A program made the translations under genes and the position numbers. Source: Dehalococcoidia bacterium (GTDB lineage Bacteria; Chloroflexota; Dehalococcoidia; DSTF01; JACRBR01). From it: a stretch of 64,000 bases of DNA. The notes below the pieces were generated by a model. It had not been told where the DNA came from. It was given only the letters and a program-made list of their open reading frames with translations, and did no database searches. The DNA lies in assembly GCA_021731085.1 (NCBI GenBank), contig JAKFYB010000017.1:1-64000 (forward strand), read 5' to 3'. Positions within the stretch are counted from its first letter, which is position 1. Each line of letters starts with the position of its first letter. Shown one piece after another: positions 23,124 to 30,664 of the stretch.

Positions 23124-23182
23124 GATTAGGCTCCTCGCCGCTGGGATGGCACAATTGTACGAATGATTAGTTGGAGGAACGA

Positions 23183-23635
23183 ATGAGAGACCTGAAGTGC
23201 CCGCGCGACCAGTCCTTGCTTAAGGAAGGACAAGAGCACGGTGTAGAAATCGATCGCTGTGAGAAGTGCGGAGGCGCCTGGTACGACAACGACGAGCTGT
23301 CGATGCTCGAAGCTACCGTCGCGGACGATGACAGCCGCCGCGGCATGATCGACTATGCGAAGCGTGAGAGCGAGCTGAAGTGCCCGGTGTGCAAGACCGA
23401 CATGCGCGCGTTCAACTATCGCGCGCACAATCTCGAACTGGACGCTTGCACGGAGGAGCACGGCTTCTGGATGGACTCGAACGAGTCGGAGCGCGTGCGC
23501 GAGGTGATGCAGGAGCGCGTCGCCGGCCTGCAGCGCGCGGGCGTCGCCGAGGAAGAGTGGGGCAACATGCTCCGGAGTGGCGGCAAGAAGAGCGGCGGCT
23601 TCTTCAAGAACCTCTTCGGCGGCGGCAAGAAGTAG
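23183..23635 (+). CDS. Double zf-TFIIB zinc-ribbon protein
   Basis: 150 residues with two TFIIB-type zinc ribbons: CPRDQSLLKE with CEKCGGAWYDNDEL, and CPVCKTDMRAFNY with LDACTEEHGFWMDSNE. The second ribbon replaces the last Cys-x-x-Cys pair by C-x-x-x-H. A Lys/Gly-rich tail ends the protein (GKKSGGFFKNLFGGGKK). ATG 23183 follows GGAGG. The LOG-family gene starts 3 nt after the stop, so the two are coupled. Role unknown. Confidence 0.8.
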   Translation: MRDLKCPRDQSLLKEGQEHGVEIDRCEKCGGAWYDNDELSMLEATVADDDSRRGMIDYAKRESELKCPVCKTDMRAFNYRAHNLELDACTEEHGFWMDSNESERVREVMQERVAGLQRAGVAEEEWGNMLRSGGKKSGGFFKNLFGGGKK

Positions 23636-23638
23636 TTC

Positions 23639-24790
23639 GTGGCACGCAGGCGTAAGCCGACGGGGATGGTCCCTCCGCAGGAGAAGCAGCAGACCGAAAA
23701 GGTCGTGCAGGGTGTCGAGCCGCTTGAGCCGCAGTCCGTGCGGACGAACACGGCCCGGCAGCGCAGTCGGCGGCGCACCGGCAGCGGCGATCCCGCGATC
23801 GACCAGAAGATCCGAGAGTTCCTCGACGACCCTGCGATTCAGGTCGAGAACGAGGATCGCCTGCAGGACATCCTCGAGACGGCGTTCCGCATGGCGCGCA
23901 CCGCCAACCGCGGCGAAATGAAGCTCGTCGCGCGATCACTGCGCGAGATGGGACGCTCGTTCCGTGTGTTCGCGCCGTATCGCGGCACACGCAAGGTCAG
24001 CATCTTCGGTTCAGCTCGCACGCCGCCCGACGATCCGGCGTACGAGATAACGCGGGCGTTCGCGCGAGAGATCGCGTCGCGCGGCTGGATGGTAATCACT
24101 GGCGCCGGCCCTGGCATCATGCAAGCCGGCCATGAAGGTGCGGGTAAGAAGAGCAGCTTCGGCGTCGGGATCATGCTCCCGTTCGAGCAGGGCGCGAACC
24201 CGTTCATCGCCGGCGACCAGAAGCTCATCGACTTCAAGTACTTCTTCACGCGCAAGATCGCGTTCATGAAGGAATCGGACGCGTTCGTGCTTTGCCCGGG
24301 CGGCTTCGGCACGTTGGACGAAGCGTTCGAACTGCTGACGTTGATGCAGACAGGCAAGACGGCCATACGCCCCGTCGTTCTGCTCGACCCGCCGCGCGGC
24401 CGTTACTGGAGCGAATGGCTCGATTTCGTGCGCGACCACCTGATCGGCGCCCGTCTCGCGTCGCCGGAAGACCTTGCGTTCTTCGAGGCGGCCGACAACG
24501 TCGAGCACGCGGCGTCCGTCATCGAGCGCTTCTACTCGAACTACGACTCTGCGCGCTACGTCGGCGAACGGCTCGTCGTGCGCATGAAGCGCGCGCCATC
24601 TCCGGGCCAACTCGCGTGGCTGAATACAGAGTTCGCCGACATCGTGAAGTCTGGCGAAATTGAGCCGGTCAACGCATCGCCCGCCGAAGTGAAGGATGGC
24701 GACGTGCCGGATCTGGCGCGCATCGCCTGGCTGCCGCGCCACAACTTCGGCCGCATCCGCCAGATGATCGATGCCATTAACGGCCTATAG
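23639..24790 (+). CDS. LOG family (TIGR00730-like) nucleotide phosphoribohydrolase
   Basis: 383 residues from GTG 23639. A 110-residue N-terminal extension rich in Arg/Gln precedes the LOG fold: SIFGSARTPPDDPAYE, MVITGAGPGIMQAGHEGAGK, FKYFFTRKIAFMKESDAFV and the PGGFGTLDEAFELLTLMQTG motif that carries the catalytic Glu. LOG enzymes cleave cytokinin-type or ordinary nucleoside 5'-monophosphates at the N-glycosidic bond; many bacterial members are annotated lysine decarboxylase in error. It follows the zinc-ribbon gene with a 3-nt gap. Confidence 0.85.
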   Translation: MARRRKPTGMVPPQEKQQTEKVVQGVEPLEPQSVRTNTARQRSRRRTGSGDPAIDQKIREFLDDPAIQVENEDRLQDILETAFRMARTANRGEMKLVARSLREMGRSFRVFAPYRGTRKVSIFGSARTPPDDPAYEITRAFAREIASRGWMVITGAGPGIMQAGHEGAGKKSSFGVGIMLPFEQGANPFIAGDQKLIDFKYFFTRKIAFMKESDAFVLCPGGFGTLDEAFELLTLMQTGKTAIRPVVLLDPPRGRYWSEWLDFVRDHLIGARLASPEDLAFFEAADNVEHAASVIERFYSNYDSARYVGERLVVRMKRAPSPGQLAWLNTEFADIVKSGEIEPVNASPAEVKDGDVPDLARIAWLPRHNFGRIRQMIDAINGL

Positions 24791-24866
24791 GCCGACTGGC
24801 GCACCCGCTCAAGGCGCCACCCTAAACCTTGGCGAGAATCGTTCGAAGAAATTGTCCCCGGGCCAC

Positions 24867-24897
24867 TTGACTTCAAGTTGACTTGAAGTCTTAGAGT
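24867..24897 (+). promoter_or_regulatory. SoxR/MerR-type promoter and operator
   Basis: TTGACT (24867-24872), a 19-nt spacer and TAGAGT (24892-24897). The long spacer is the hallmark of MerR-family activated promoters. Between the boxes is a perfect dyad, GACTTCAAG (24869-24877), TTGA, CTTGAAGTC (24882-24890). Its core CTTCAAGTTGACTTGAAG matches the Escherichia coli SoxR core CCTCAAGTTAACTTGAGG at 15 of 18 positions as counted by eye. It lies 42 nt upstream of the questin oxidase-like gene. Confidence 0.7.
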
Positions 24898-24938
24898 GGT
24901 TCTGTTGAACAGACAGCACAACCAGTCGGAGGTCTGAT

Positions 24939-25973
24939 ATGTCCGAGGACGCACTCGACGCGGTGCTCGAACGATTCGCCGCGACCGGTCCGGAGTTTGG
25001 CCCCGGGCTCTCGAACCACGGGCCGATGGCGTCGGAAGCGCTGGTGGCCCTTGGGCGCGCTGACGCAGTCGAAGCATGGGCCGAGGACTACGCGAAGAAT
25101 CTGCTCGAGCCCGTGGGAGAGCGCAACGCAATCGAGAGGGATGAATGGCGAGAAACCCTCGGCGACGTCCGCCGCGTAGGCGACTGGATTGCTTACTTTC
25201 GGCGCCAGGTCGCGGAGAACCCATGGCCGGAACTGCTCGACGTCTGGGTCGCACGCCTGTCGCCGGGAATCATGGCCGCGGCAACGCACGGCGTGATCCG
25301 GACGGCTCACGCCGTGCGCGCGCTTTACGCAGGTGAAACGCCGCAGCGGCTGCAGGAGTTCGCCACCGGTCTTGCGTACTGGGCCGCGCGGTATCAGGGA
25401 CTACCGGTGCGAACGACAGGCAGTGCGCCGCAGCCCATGTCGGCTGCGCTAAAGGACATCCCACGGATAGACGACAGCAAGCGAAGCCGCTTCCTGATCT
25501 TCGAAGCCGTGCGGGTGCTCGAAGCCGAAGACTTCGGTCCGGCGATCGATATGGCTGCAACAGACGGGCCTGCCGATGCGGTAATCGGCGAGATGACGCG
25601 CCTGTTCGTGCGTCAGTATCTCGGCAACCTCGGAGCGGCTTCGATCGGGTTCGTGCATTCAGTGACCGCGCCTAGTGCACTTCGCCTGCTCGTGCCGCAT
25701 CTGTCGGACGCGAGCCGAACTACGGCGCAGCGATATGTGTGGCAGGCGTGCGCCGCGCTCTACGCCACGTACGGACGCGTCGATCCGTCATTGATACGGA
25801 TCGGCGCAGAGCCCGTAGAATTCGACCGCGAAGATCTGGCCGCCCGCGCACTCGAGGCCCGCGACGAGCACGCCATAAAGTTCACCGAAGCCTGTCTTCG
25901 CGAGTACGATCTTTCGCAGGATGGCGCTTTCATCTTGGCCGCGAACGATGCGATCGGCCGCCTCCGGAGATAG
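24939..25973 (+). CDS. Questin oxidase-like family protein
   Basis: 344 residues. The family (DUF4243-like) includes the fungal questin oxidase, a Baeyer-Villiger-type enzyme acting on an anthraquinone. Visible: FGPGLSNHGPMASEALVALG near the N-terminus, SPGIMAAATHGVIRTAHAVR in the middle, and FIGFVHSVTAPSALRLL-like block (about 228-248) with a conserved His; the C-terminus holds HAIKFTEACLREYD. These His residues are typical. ATG 24939 has GGAGG upstream. A SoxR-type promoter precedes it, suggesting induction by redox-active compounds such as quinones. Reaction in this organism not known. Confidence 0.75.
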   Translation: MSEDALDAVLERFAATGPEFGPGLSNHGPMASEALVALGRADAVEAWAEDYAKNLLEPVGERNAIERDEWRETLGDVRRVGDWIAYFRRQVAENPWPELLDVWVARLSPGIMAAATHGVIRTAHAVRALYAGETPQRLQEFATGLAYWAARYQGLPVRTTGSAPQPMSAALKDIPRIDDSKRSRFLIFEAVRVLEAEDFGPAIDMAATDGPADAVIGEMTRLFVRQYLGNLGAASIGFVHSVTAPSALRLLVPHLSDASRTTAQRYVWQACAALYATYGRVDPSLIRIGAEPVEFDREDLAARALEARDEHAIKFTEACLREYDLSQDGAFILAANDAIGRLRR

Positions 25974-25999
25974 CCAATAGCGTCCGCTCGACGAACGAC

Positions 26000-26629
26000 T
26001 CAGGCCGCCTCAGCCTGTTGTTCCGTTCGCGCTGTTGCAGGCCGGGCAGGCACTGCCTTCGGACGCGCCGATCTCGCGGCCAGTATTCGGAAGAAGGTCA
26101 AGAAGACGACTGCCGCACCCGATGCAAGGTACGAATACTGGACAAAGGGTTTCTCTGAGTCAGTACCTGTCCAAATCCCGTGTGCCATGGCGCTGACAAA
26201 CAGCGCGAATGTCAGGTAGTGGATCCAGCGCCACATCTTCTGGCCAATGAGTCCCTTGATGTAGAACGTGGCCGTGATGAAGGCAGACGCGTATAGCGTG
26301 AAGATGCCCGCCGCCATCGCTGTTGATCGGTACTCGGCGCGGAAGGGGATAAGTAGTTCGCCGACTGAGAACTTCGCGTAGGGGTCGGGCAGCATGATCA
26401 AACCATGGAACAGCATCATGCCGAGGACGAAAACAGACAGAAACTTGTGAATCTCGAACACCCAGGGCCGCCCAAGCACGCCGTCGAAGACGCGGGAGCT
26501 GACGGCGAGGCCCATCGCAACGGAGGCGAAGAGGAGCCAGTAGGCGACAAATCCAGACGATCGCCCCAGGTACCACCAAATGTGCTGCGTGATGTCGATA
26601 TCCATACCCATCATAGATCCCATCGGCAC
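26000..26629 (-). CDS. Ferric-reductase-like di-haem transmembrane protein
   Basis: 209 residues with about six membrane helices. Two bis-His pairs fit haem b ligands of the ferric reductase-like family: His61/His75 in EIHKFLSVFVLGMMLFHG and His137/His150 in WIHYLTFALFVSAMAHG. There is no FAD/NAD reductase domain, so it must receive electrons from a partner, as in MsrQ-type proteins. The C-terminal 30 residues are a basic/Ala-rich tail. It is the last gene of the five-gene minus-strand operon beginning with ApbE. Confidence 0.85.
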   Translation of the reverse strand: MPMGSMMGMDIDITQHIWWYLGRSSGFVAYWLLFASVAMGLAVSSRVFDGVLGRPWVFEIHKFLSVFVLGMMLFHGLIMLPDPYAKFSVGELLIPFRAEYRSTAMAAGIFTLYASAFITATFYIKGLIGQKMWRWIHYLTFALFVSAMAHGIWTGTDSEKPFVQYSYLASGAAVVFLTFFRILAARSARPKAVPARPATARTEQQAEAA

Positions 26630-27214
26630 TCAGGAACCGTTTGTTGAGCCGTCCGGTGGCGGTGCGGGTGCTGGCGCCGGTGGAGGCGCAGGTGCAGGTG
26701 CTGGCGCAGGCGCAGGCGGTGGAGGCGCTGGCTTCGGGGCCGGTGCCGGTTGAACGGGCTTCGGTTGCGGCTGCGGCGCCGGTGCTGGCTGCGACGGCTG
26801 TTTGGGCTGTTGCGCGGGCTGTGGGTTGGCGGCGGGATCTTGAGCTTGTGCGACCGCATGCTGATCAGCCGGAGGAAGCCCATCGTTAGACGCAGTGTCG
26901 GCGCCACTCGCGGGCGCCTGGTGGCGGGTCACGACGACGACCTGCCGGTAGACGGTCTGTGGTTGGACGGGCGGCGGCGCGGCAGCCACAACAGCGGGCG
27001 GCGGCGGTGCGCTCAGTGCGGCGAGTTGCTCGGGCGGAAGCGCGGCCAACGCTTGCAGCGCGGTGACTTGCGGGTCGACGGCTGTCTTACTCCATGCGTC
27101 GTCCGCTGAAGTCCAGTCCGGCCATGCGAGGAGGCCCCATACTCCGAGCGTGGCAGCCAGCGTCACGGCTACCGTGACAAGTTTTGCGCGCCAGAACTTC
27201 GTAAAGAACGTCAT
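26630..27214 (-). CDS. Secreted/anchored Pro-Ala-rich protein of the ApbE operon
   Basis: 194 residues. A membrane helix (VTVAVTLAATLGVWGLLAW) anchors the N-terminus. After a short helix (LQALAALPPEQLAALSA) come long Pro/Ala/Gln runs, with one conserved-looking strand TVYRQVVVVTRHQAPASGAD. The C-terminal third is almost only PAP/APPP repeats. SGAD resembles the SGA(T/S) core of ApbE flavinylation sites, but Asp replaces the acceptor residue, so flavinylation is doubtful. Its stop abuts the ferric-reductase-like start (no gap). No family recognised. Confidence 0.6.
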   Translation of the reverse strand: MTFFTKFWRAKLVTVAVTLAATLGVWGLLAWPDWTSADDAWSKTAVDPQVTALQALAALPPEQLAALSAPPPPAVVAAAPPPVQPQTVYRQVVVVTRHQAPASGADTASNDGLPPADQHAVAQAQDPAANPQPAQQPKQPSQPAPAPQPQPKPVQPAPAPKPAPPPPAPAPAPAPAPPPAPAPAPPPDGSTNGS

Positions 27215-27215
27215 G

Positions 27216-27920
27216 TTAGTTGCCCTCTTCGAATTCGATCTCTTTCGCGACGTAGTAACCGCTTTGCACCCAGATGGCGTGCACCTTTACGGTCGAGCCG
27301 ACGTGCAGCCGATCGAGGTTCTTTGTGATCTTGACGATTGTGCTGGAACCCCCGTGGGTGAATGTGACCATGCTGCCACTCATCGCCGAAACGGTGCCAG
27401 TGAACTCGAGTTCACCCTGTCCCGACGGCGGAGCGGCCGGAGCAGGAGGCGTTGTCGGAACTGTTGTCGGCGGGGTGGTTGGCACGGCCGGAGGCGCTGT
27501 TGGTTGAGCAGCCGGCAGCGTAGGAGCGACGGCCGGCGGTTGAGTCGGCTGCTCCGCAGCAGGAGCTGTGGGTTGAGCTTGGGATTCATCCGCCGCTGCG
27601 CCCGTGGGCGCTGGTGCGGTCGTTGGGATCGTGTTCGACGTCGCTTGCAATCGAGGTTGGGCCGCTGGCGCCGGTTCATCGACGTACACGTACTCCGTCA
27701 CGTATACGGGTTCGCGAGGCGCCCACGCTTGCTGAGTTGGCTCAGCAGGCGGCGGGGGAATCGGTGTGTTGGTGGGAGGAGCGACGGCGGCGAACTGCTG
27801 GTCCGCCTCGGCGCTGTCGTCGCCTCCGAAAAGCCCAGTGCGCGCACCGACAACGACGATAGAGAACGTCGTGACGACTGTCAGCGCCAGTGCGAGGGCC
27901 AATGCAATTCGGCGGGGCAT
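27216..27920 (-). CDS. Secreted Pro/Thr-rich protein with C-terminal beta domain
   Basis: 234 residues. Signal anchor ALALALALTVVTTFSIVVVG then ARTGLFGGDD. A Pro/Thr linker carries PVYVTEYVYVDEPAP, shared with the protein at 28002-28520. Residues about 165-232 form a compact beta domain, LEFTGTVSAMSGSMVTFTHG and RLHVGSTVKVHAIWVQSGYY, resembling DUF5666/OB-like domains. One nt separates it from the next gene. It probably sits outside the membrane on a flexible stalk. Ligand unknown. Confidence 0.65.
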   Translation of the reverse strand: MPRRIALALALALTVVTTFSIVVVGARTGLFGGDDSAEADQQFAAVAPPTNTPIPPPPAEPTQQAWAPREPVYVTEYVYVDEPAPAAQPRLQATSNTIPTTAPAPTGAAADESQAQPTAPAAEQPTQPPAVAPTLPAAQPTAPPAVPTTPPTTVPTTPPAPAAPPSGQGELEFTGTVSAMSGSMVTFTHGGSSTIVKITKNLDRLHVGSTVKVHAIWVQSGYYVAKEIEFEEGN

Positions 27921-28001
27921 TGGAGTCTCTCCTCAGTTCATGTTCGCGCCGGGCAAGGCGGCCACTTGGCGGTGCTGGCGCGACTAGATTGGACGCGACT
28001 A

Positions 28002-28520
28002 CTAATCGTCGTCCTCCTCATGCTCGTCATCTTCGCGTTCTTCGTGATCGTCGTCGTCTTCGTGTTCTTCGTCGTCATCGTCATCGTGATACTGCGGTGG
28101 CGATGTCGTTGGAGCCGGTGCTTGTGTTGGATCTGGCGACAAGGTTGGATCTGGCGACAGCGTTGGTGCAGGCGCGACCTCGCCAGCAACGGCGGCGACG
28201 GACTGCTGTTCCACAGCTGCGGCAGCGACGGACCCACTGGATGCTGGGGCTGCCGCCTGGCGCTGCGGCTGTGACGGCGCGGGCTCGTCGATATACACAT
28301 ACTCAGTAATGACGACAGGCTCCGGCGGCGGTGCCGGCGCGACCACCGGCTGGGTGGGTAGCGGCGCGACTGTCGTGAGCGATTGCTCGACGACTTGCGG
28401 TTCAGCGTCGGCGGTGCTGCCGGAGCCAAAGACGCCAGCGCGCGCTCCGACAGTGACGACTGAGAAGGTCGTGATCACCGTCAGTGCGAGTGCGACGGCC
28501 AGTGCGAATCTGCGTTGCAT
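28002..28520 (-). CDS. Secreted acidic-tail paralogue of the ApbE operon
   Basis: 172 residues from ATG 28520 (GGAGGT upstream). The signal anchor ALAVALALTVITTFSVVTVG then ARAGVFG closely matches the protein at 27216-27920, as does PVVITEYVYIDEPAP. Instead of a beta domain it ends in about 35 residues of almost only Asp, Glu and His (YHDDDDDEEHEDDDDHEERE and onward), a likely metal-binding tail, for example for iron or copper. It begins 2 nt after the ApbE stop. No described family recognised. Confidence 0.65.
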   Translation of the reverse strand: MQRRFALAVALALTVITTFSVVTVGARAGVFGSGSTADAEPQVVEQSLTTVAPLPTQPVVAPAPPPEPVVITEYVYIDEPAPSQPQRQAAAPASSGSVAAAAVEQQSVAAVAGEVAPAPTLSPDPTLSPDPTQAPAPTTSPPQYHDDDDDEEHEDDDDHEEREDDEHEEDDD

Positions 28521-28522
28521 GG

Positions 28523-29494
28523 TTACCTCCCTGCGTTTCCGGGCCAGCGATCGGTTGCGATCACGTCGCCGCGGTCTAGTACAAACAGTGCTTGAGCCTC
28601 CTGCTGTTGCAGGAAGCGGCGGCCTTCGTCGAGGCCCAGGATGAGTGCGGTCTTTGCGAACACGTCCGCGTCGGATGCGGTTCTGGCAACGACGGTCACC
28701 GATGTCAGGCCCGTATCTGCGGGCTGGCCGGTCGTCGGGTTGATGATGTGATGCATCGTGCGACCTGCGCGGTTCCACGCGCGAAGGGCAACGGTCGATG
28801 TTGCGACTGCCTCGTCGTGCAAGACGATTCGATCAATCTCATCGCCTTGCGGGCTGGTGACGGCGATCAGCCATCCGTCGCCGTACGGGCCGTCGCCGCG
28901 ACCGAAGAGGTCACCGCCGGCGCTGACAAGGGACGGACCTGCGCCGTTGAGCATTTCGTCTGCGCGGTCGATGGCGTAGCCCTTGCCGATGCCTCCAAAA
29001 TCGAGGCGCAAGTCGGTGGGCAACATCGCCGTCTGCGATTTCGCGTCAATCGCGATGTCAGCGAATGTGGGATGGTGGCTTGTTTGTGTGACGGTTGGTA
29101 GCGCAGATTCGCGCTCGACGAAATCGAACGACCGGTCGTAGCCAGCCGACTCAAGCGCTGCGAGGATCGCAGGGTCGAAGACGCCGCCAGTCAGGGCGTG
29201 CAGCCGCTTCGACTCAAGCAAAAGGTCGAGCATCTCCAGCGATACCGACTGCTGGCGCCCAGTCCCTGCGTTGAGTTCGGACAGCTCGCTGTCCGGCAGG
29301 AATCGGCTGAAACGAGTTTCGAATCTTCGAAAGAAGTGCTCGATGCGGTCCAGCAGATCACCACGGGACCAGTCCCGGAGCGTGACCTCAACACTCGTAT
29401 TCATCGCGCGGAATGCGCGCTTGGCGACGAGGTCGCGGCCGAGGTGCTCCGGAAACGCCTGTGGCTCTGCTACGGCAAGGCTCTTCTGCCCCAC
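28523..29494 (-). CDS. apbE: FAD:protein FMN transferase (ApbE)
   Basis: 323 residues from GTG 29494. ApbE uses FAD and Mg to attach FMN to Ser/Thr of exported redox proteins. Signatures: FRAMNTSVEVTL, FSRFLPDSELSELNAGTG, GGVFDPAILAALESAGYDRS, RLDFGGIGKGYAIDRADEML (FAD/Mg site), SAGGDLFGRG, and HHIINPTTGQPADTGLTSVT. The first Met of the conserved FRAMNT motif is at residue 31, so an upstream start is needed. No clear signal peptide is seen. It opens the operon with three exported proteins and a ferric-reductase-like protein. No FMN-binding-domain protein with a clear acceptor motif is in the operon. Confidence 0.9.
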   Translation of the reverse strand: MGQKSLAVAEPQAFPEHLGRDLVAKRAFRAMNTSVEVTLRDWSRGDLLDRIEHFFRRFETRFSRFLPDSELSELNAGTGRQQSVSLEMLDLLLESKRLHALTGGVFDPAILAALESAGYDRSFDFVERESALPTVTQTSHHPTFADIAIDAKSQTAMLPTDLRLDFGGIGKGYAIDRADEMLNGAGPSLVSAGGDLFGRGDGPYGDGWLIAVTSPQGDEIDRIVLHDEAVATSTVALRAWNRAGRTMHHIINPTTGQPADTGLTSVTVVARTASDADVFAKTALILGLDEGRRFLQQQEAQALFVLDRGDVIATDRWPGNAGR

Positions 29495-29813
29495 GAGAAC
29501 CCACCCCCATCAAGACCCACGCAGATGCACAGGACTCGCATAAGCGCCAGCTTCCATGCCAGTTCGATGCTGTTGAGATTTCACGGTGCGTCGCACCGCT
29601 GACCCGTCCTAAATATCGGCTTGCGGAGGTGAAAGGTAACGGTGGAAATCCGCGAATAAGGCGATCCCGGAGAAAACGAAGTCCCTAGACCTTAAATTGG
29701 CGATTCTGTACCTTGCACAGGATTCAGGAATCGGCGCCTCACGGGCGTCACGCTGGAAACAGCCCTGACCGAGATGCGAGCAGACCACACTCTGCCCCGA
29801 AGGAGGGACGAAG
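29495..29813. other. Divergent intergenic region between apbE and etfB
   Basis: 319 nt without a gene. It contains the hairpin CGGTGCG-T-CGCACCG (29584-29598) and the small dyad GATTCAGGAATC (29722-29733). Promoters for the divergent operons must lie here, but no box pair stands out; TTGGCG at 29696 with GATTCA 18 nt on is weak. No known riboswitch recognised. Confidence 0.4.
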
Positions 29814-30608
29814 TTGCATATCGTTGTGTGCGTAAAGCAGGTGCCCGACTGGGACATTCCTCCGTCGAGCTTCAAGGTGGACGAAGGCGCCAAGAAGGTC
29901 GTACCGCCTCCCGGCGTGGCGCCCGTAACGAGCCAGTTCGACGCCATCGCGGCCGAGGCGGCGATGAAGATCAAGGACGCTGGTGGCGACACCAAGGTCA
30001 CGATCATGAGCATGGGCCCCGCGACCGCCCGCGAGACCATCAAGCAGGGCCTCGCGATGGGCGGTGACGAGGGCGTGCTCATCAGCGATGACGCCTTCAA
30101 CGACATCGACAGCACCGCCGCGGCGCTCGTGCTCGCGACGGCCATCAAGAAGCTCGGAGACGTTGACCTCGTCCTCACCGGACGCCAGGCCGTCGACTGG
30201 GACACCGGTGTCACAGGCACGCTCATCGCCGAGATGATCGGCGGGCCAGTCGTCACGTTCGCGAAGGCAGTGTCCGTCGCGGACGGCAAGGTAACCGTAG
30301 AGCGCGTGCTCCCAGACGCGACCGAGAAGGTCGAAGCAACGTTGCCGGCGGTCGTCACCGTCAGCAACGAACTCGGCGAGCCCCGCTATCCGAAGCTCCC
30401 GCAAATCATGGCCGCAGGCAAGAAGCAGGTCACGACCTGGACCGCCGCCGATCTCGGGATCGATGCCGCCGCGCTCGCGCCGAAGCTCACGCTTGAACAG
30501 CTCTTCGTCCCGGTCGTCGACACCAAGGTCGAGATCATCGAGGGCGAAACGCCCGAAGAGCAGGCCGCAAACCTCGCGAAGCGCATGAAGGAAGCGAAGC
30601 TCATCTAG
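29814..30608 (+). CDS. etfB: Electron transfer flavoprotein beta subunit
   Basis: 264 residues from TTG 29814, chosen because AGGAGGG lies 8 nt upstream and the protein then begins HIVVCVKQVPDWDIPPSSFK as family members do. AMP-binding and interface elements: MSMGPATARETIKQGLAMGG, LVLTGRQAVDWDTGVTGTL and the C-terminal NLAKRMKEAKLI. EtfB pairs with EtfA to carry electrons from acyl-CoA and other dehydrogenases to the quinone pool. etfA follows 56 nt downstream. Confidence 0.95.
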   Translation: MHIVVCVKQVPDWDIPPSSFKVDEGAKKVVPPPGVAPVTSQFDAIAAEAAMKIKDAGGDTKVTIMSMGPATARETIKQGLAMGGDEGVLISDDAFNDIDSTAAALVLATAIKKLGDVDLVLTGRQAVDWDTGVTGTLIAEMIGGPVVTFAKAVSVADGKVTVERVLPDATEKVEATLPAVVTVSNELGEPRYPKLPQIMAAGKKQVTTWTAADLGIDAAALAPKLTLEQLFVPVVDTKVEIIEGETPEEQAANLAKRMKEAKLI

Positions 30609-30664
30609 CGCTCGTTTGATTTTGATTCTTGCAGGCCGCGATGCGCGGTGAGGAGTACAGGCAA

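Noticed and set aside
26630..27214. TonB-like protein or flavinylation target (SGA motif)
   Set aside because: Pro-rich stalk and anchor resemble TonB, but no C-terminal TonB domain; the SGA motif has Asp where Ser/Thr is needed.
27063..28274. Plus-strand frame rich in Arg/Cys/Trp opposite the Pro-rich secreted genes
   Set aside because: Complement of Pro/Ala/Asp codon runs; the minus-strand genes have signal anchors and ribosome binding sites.
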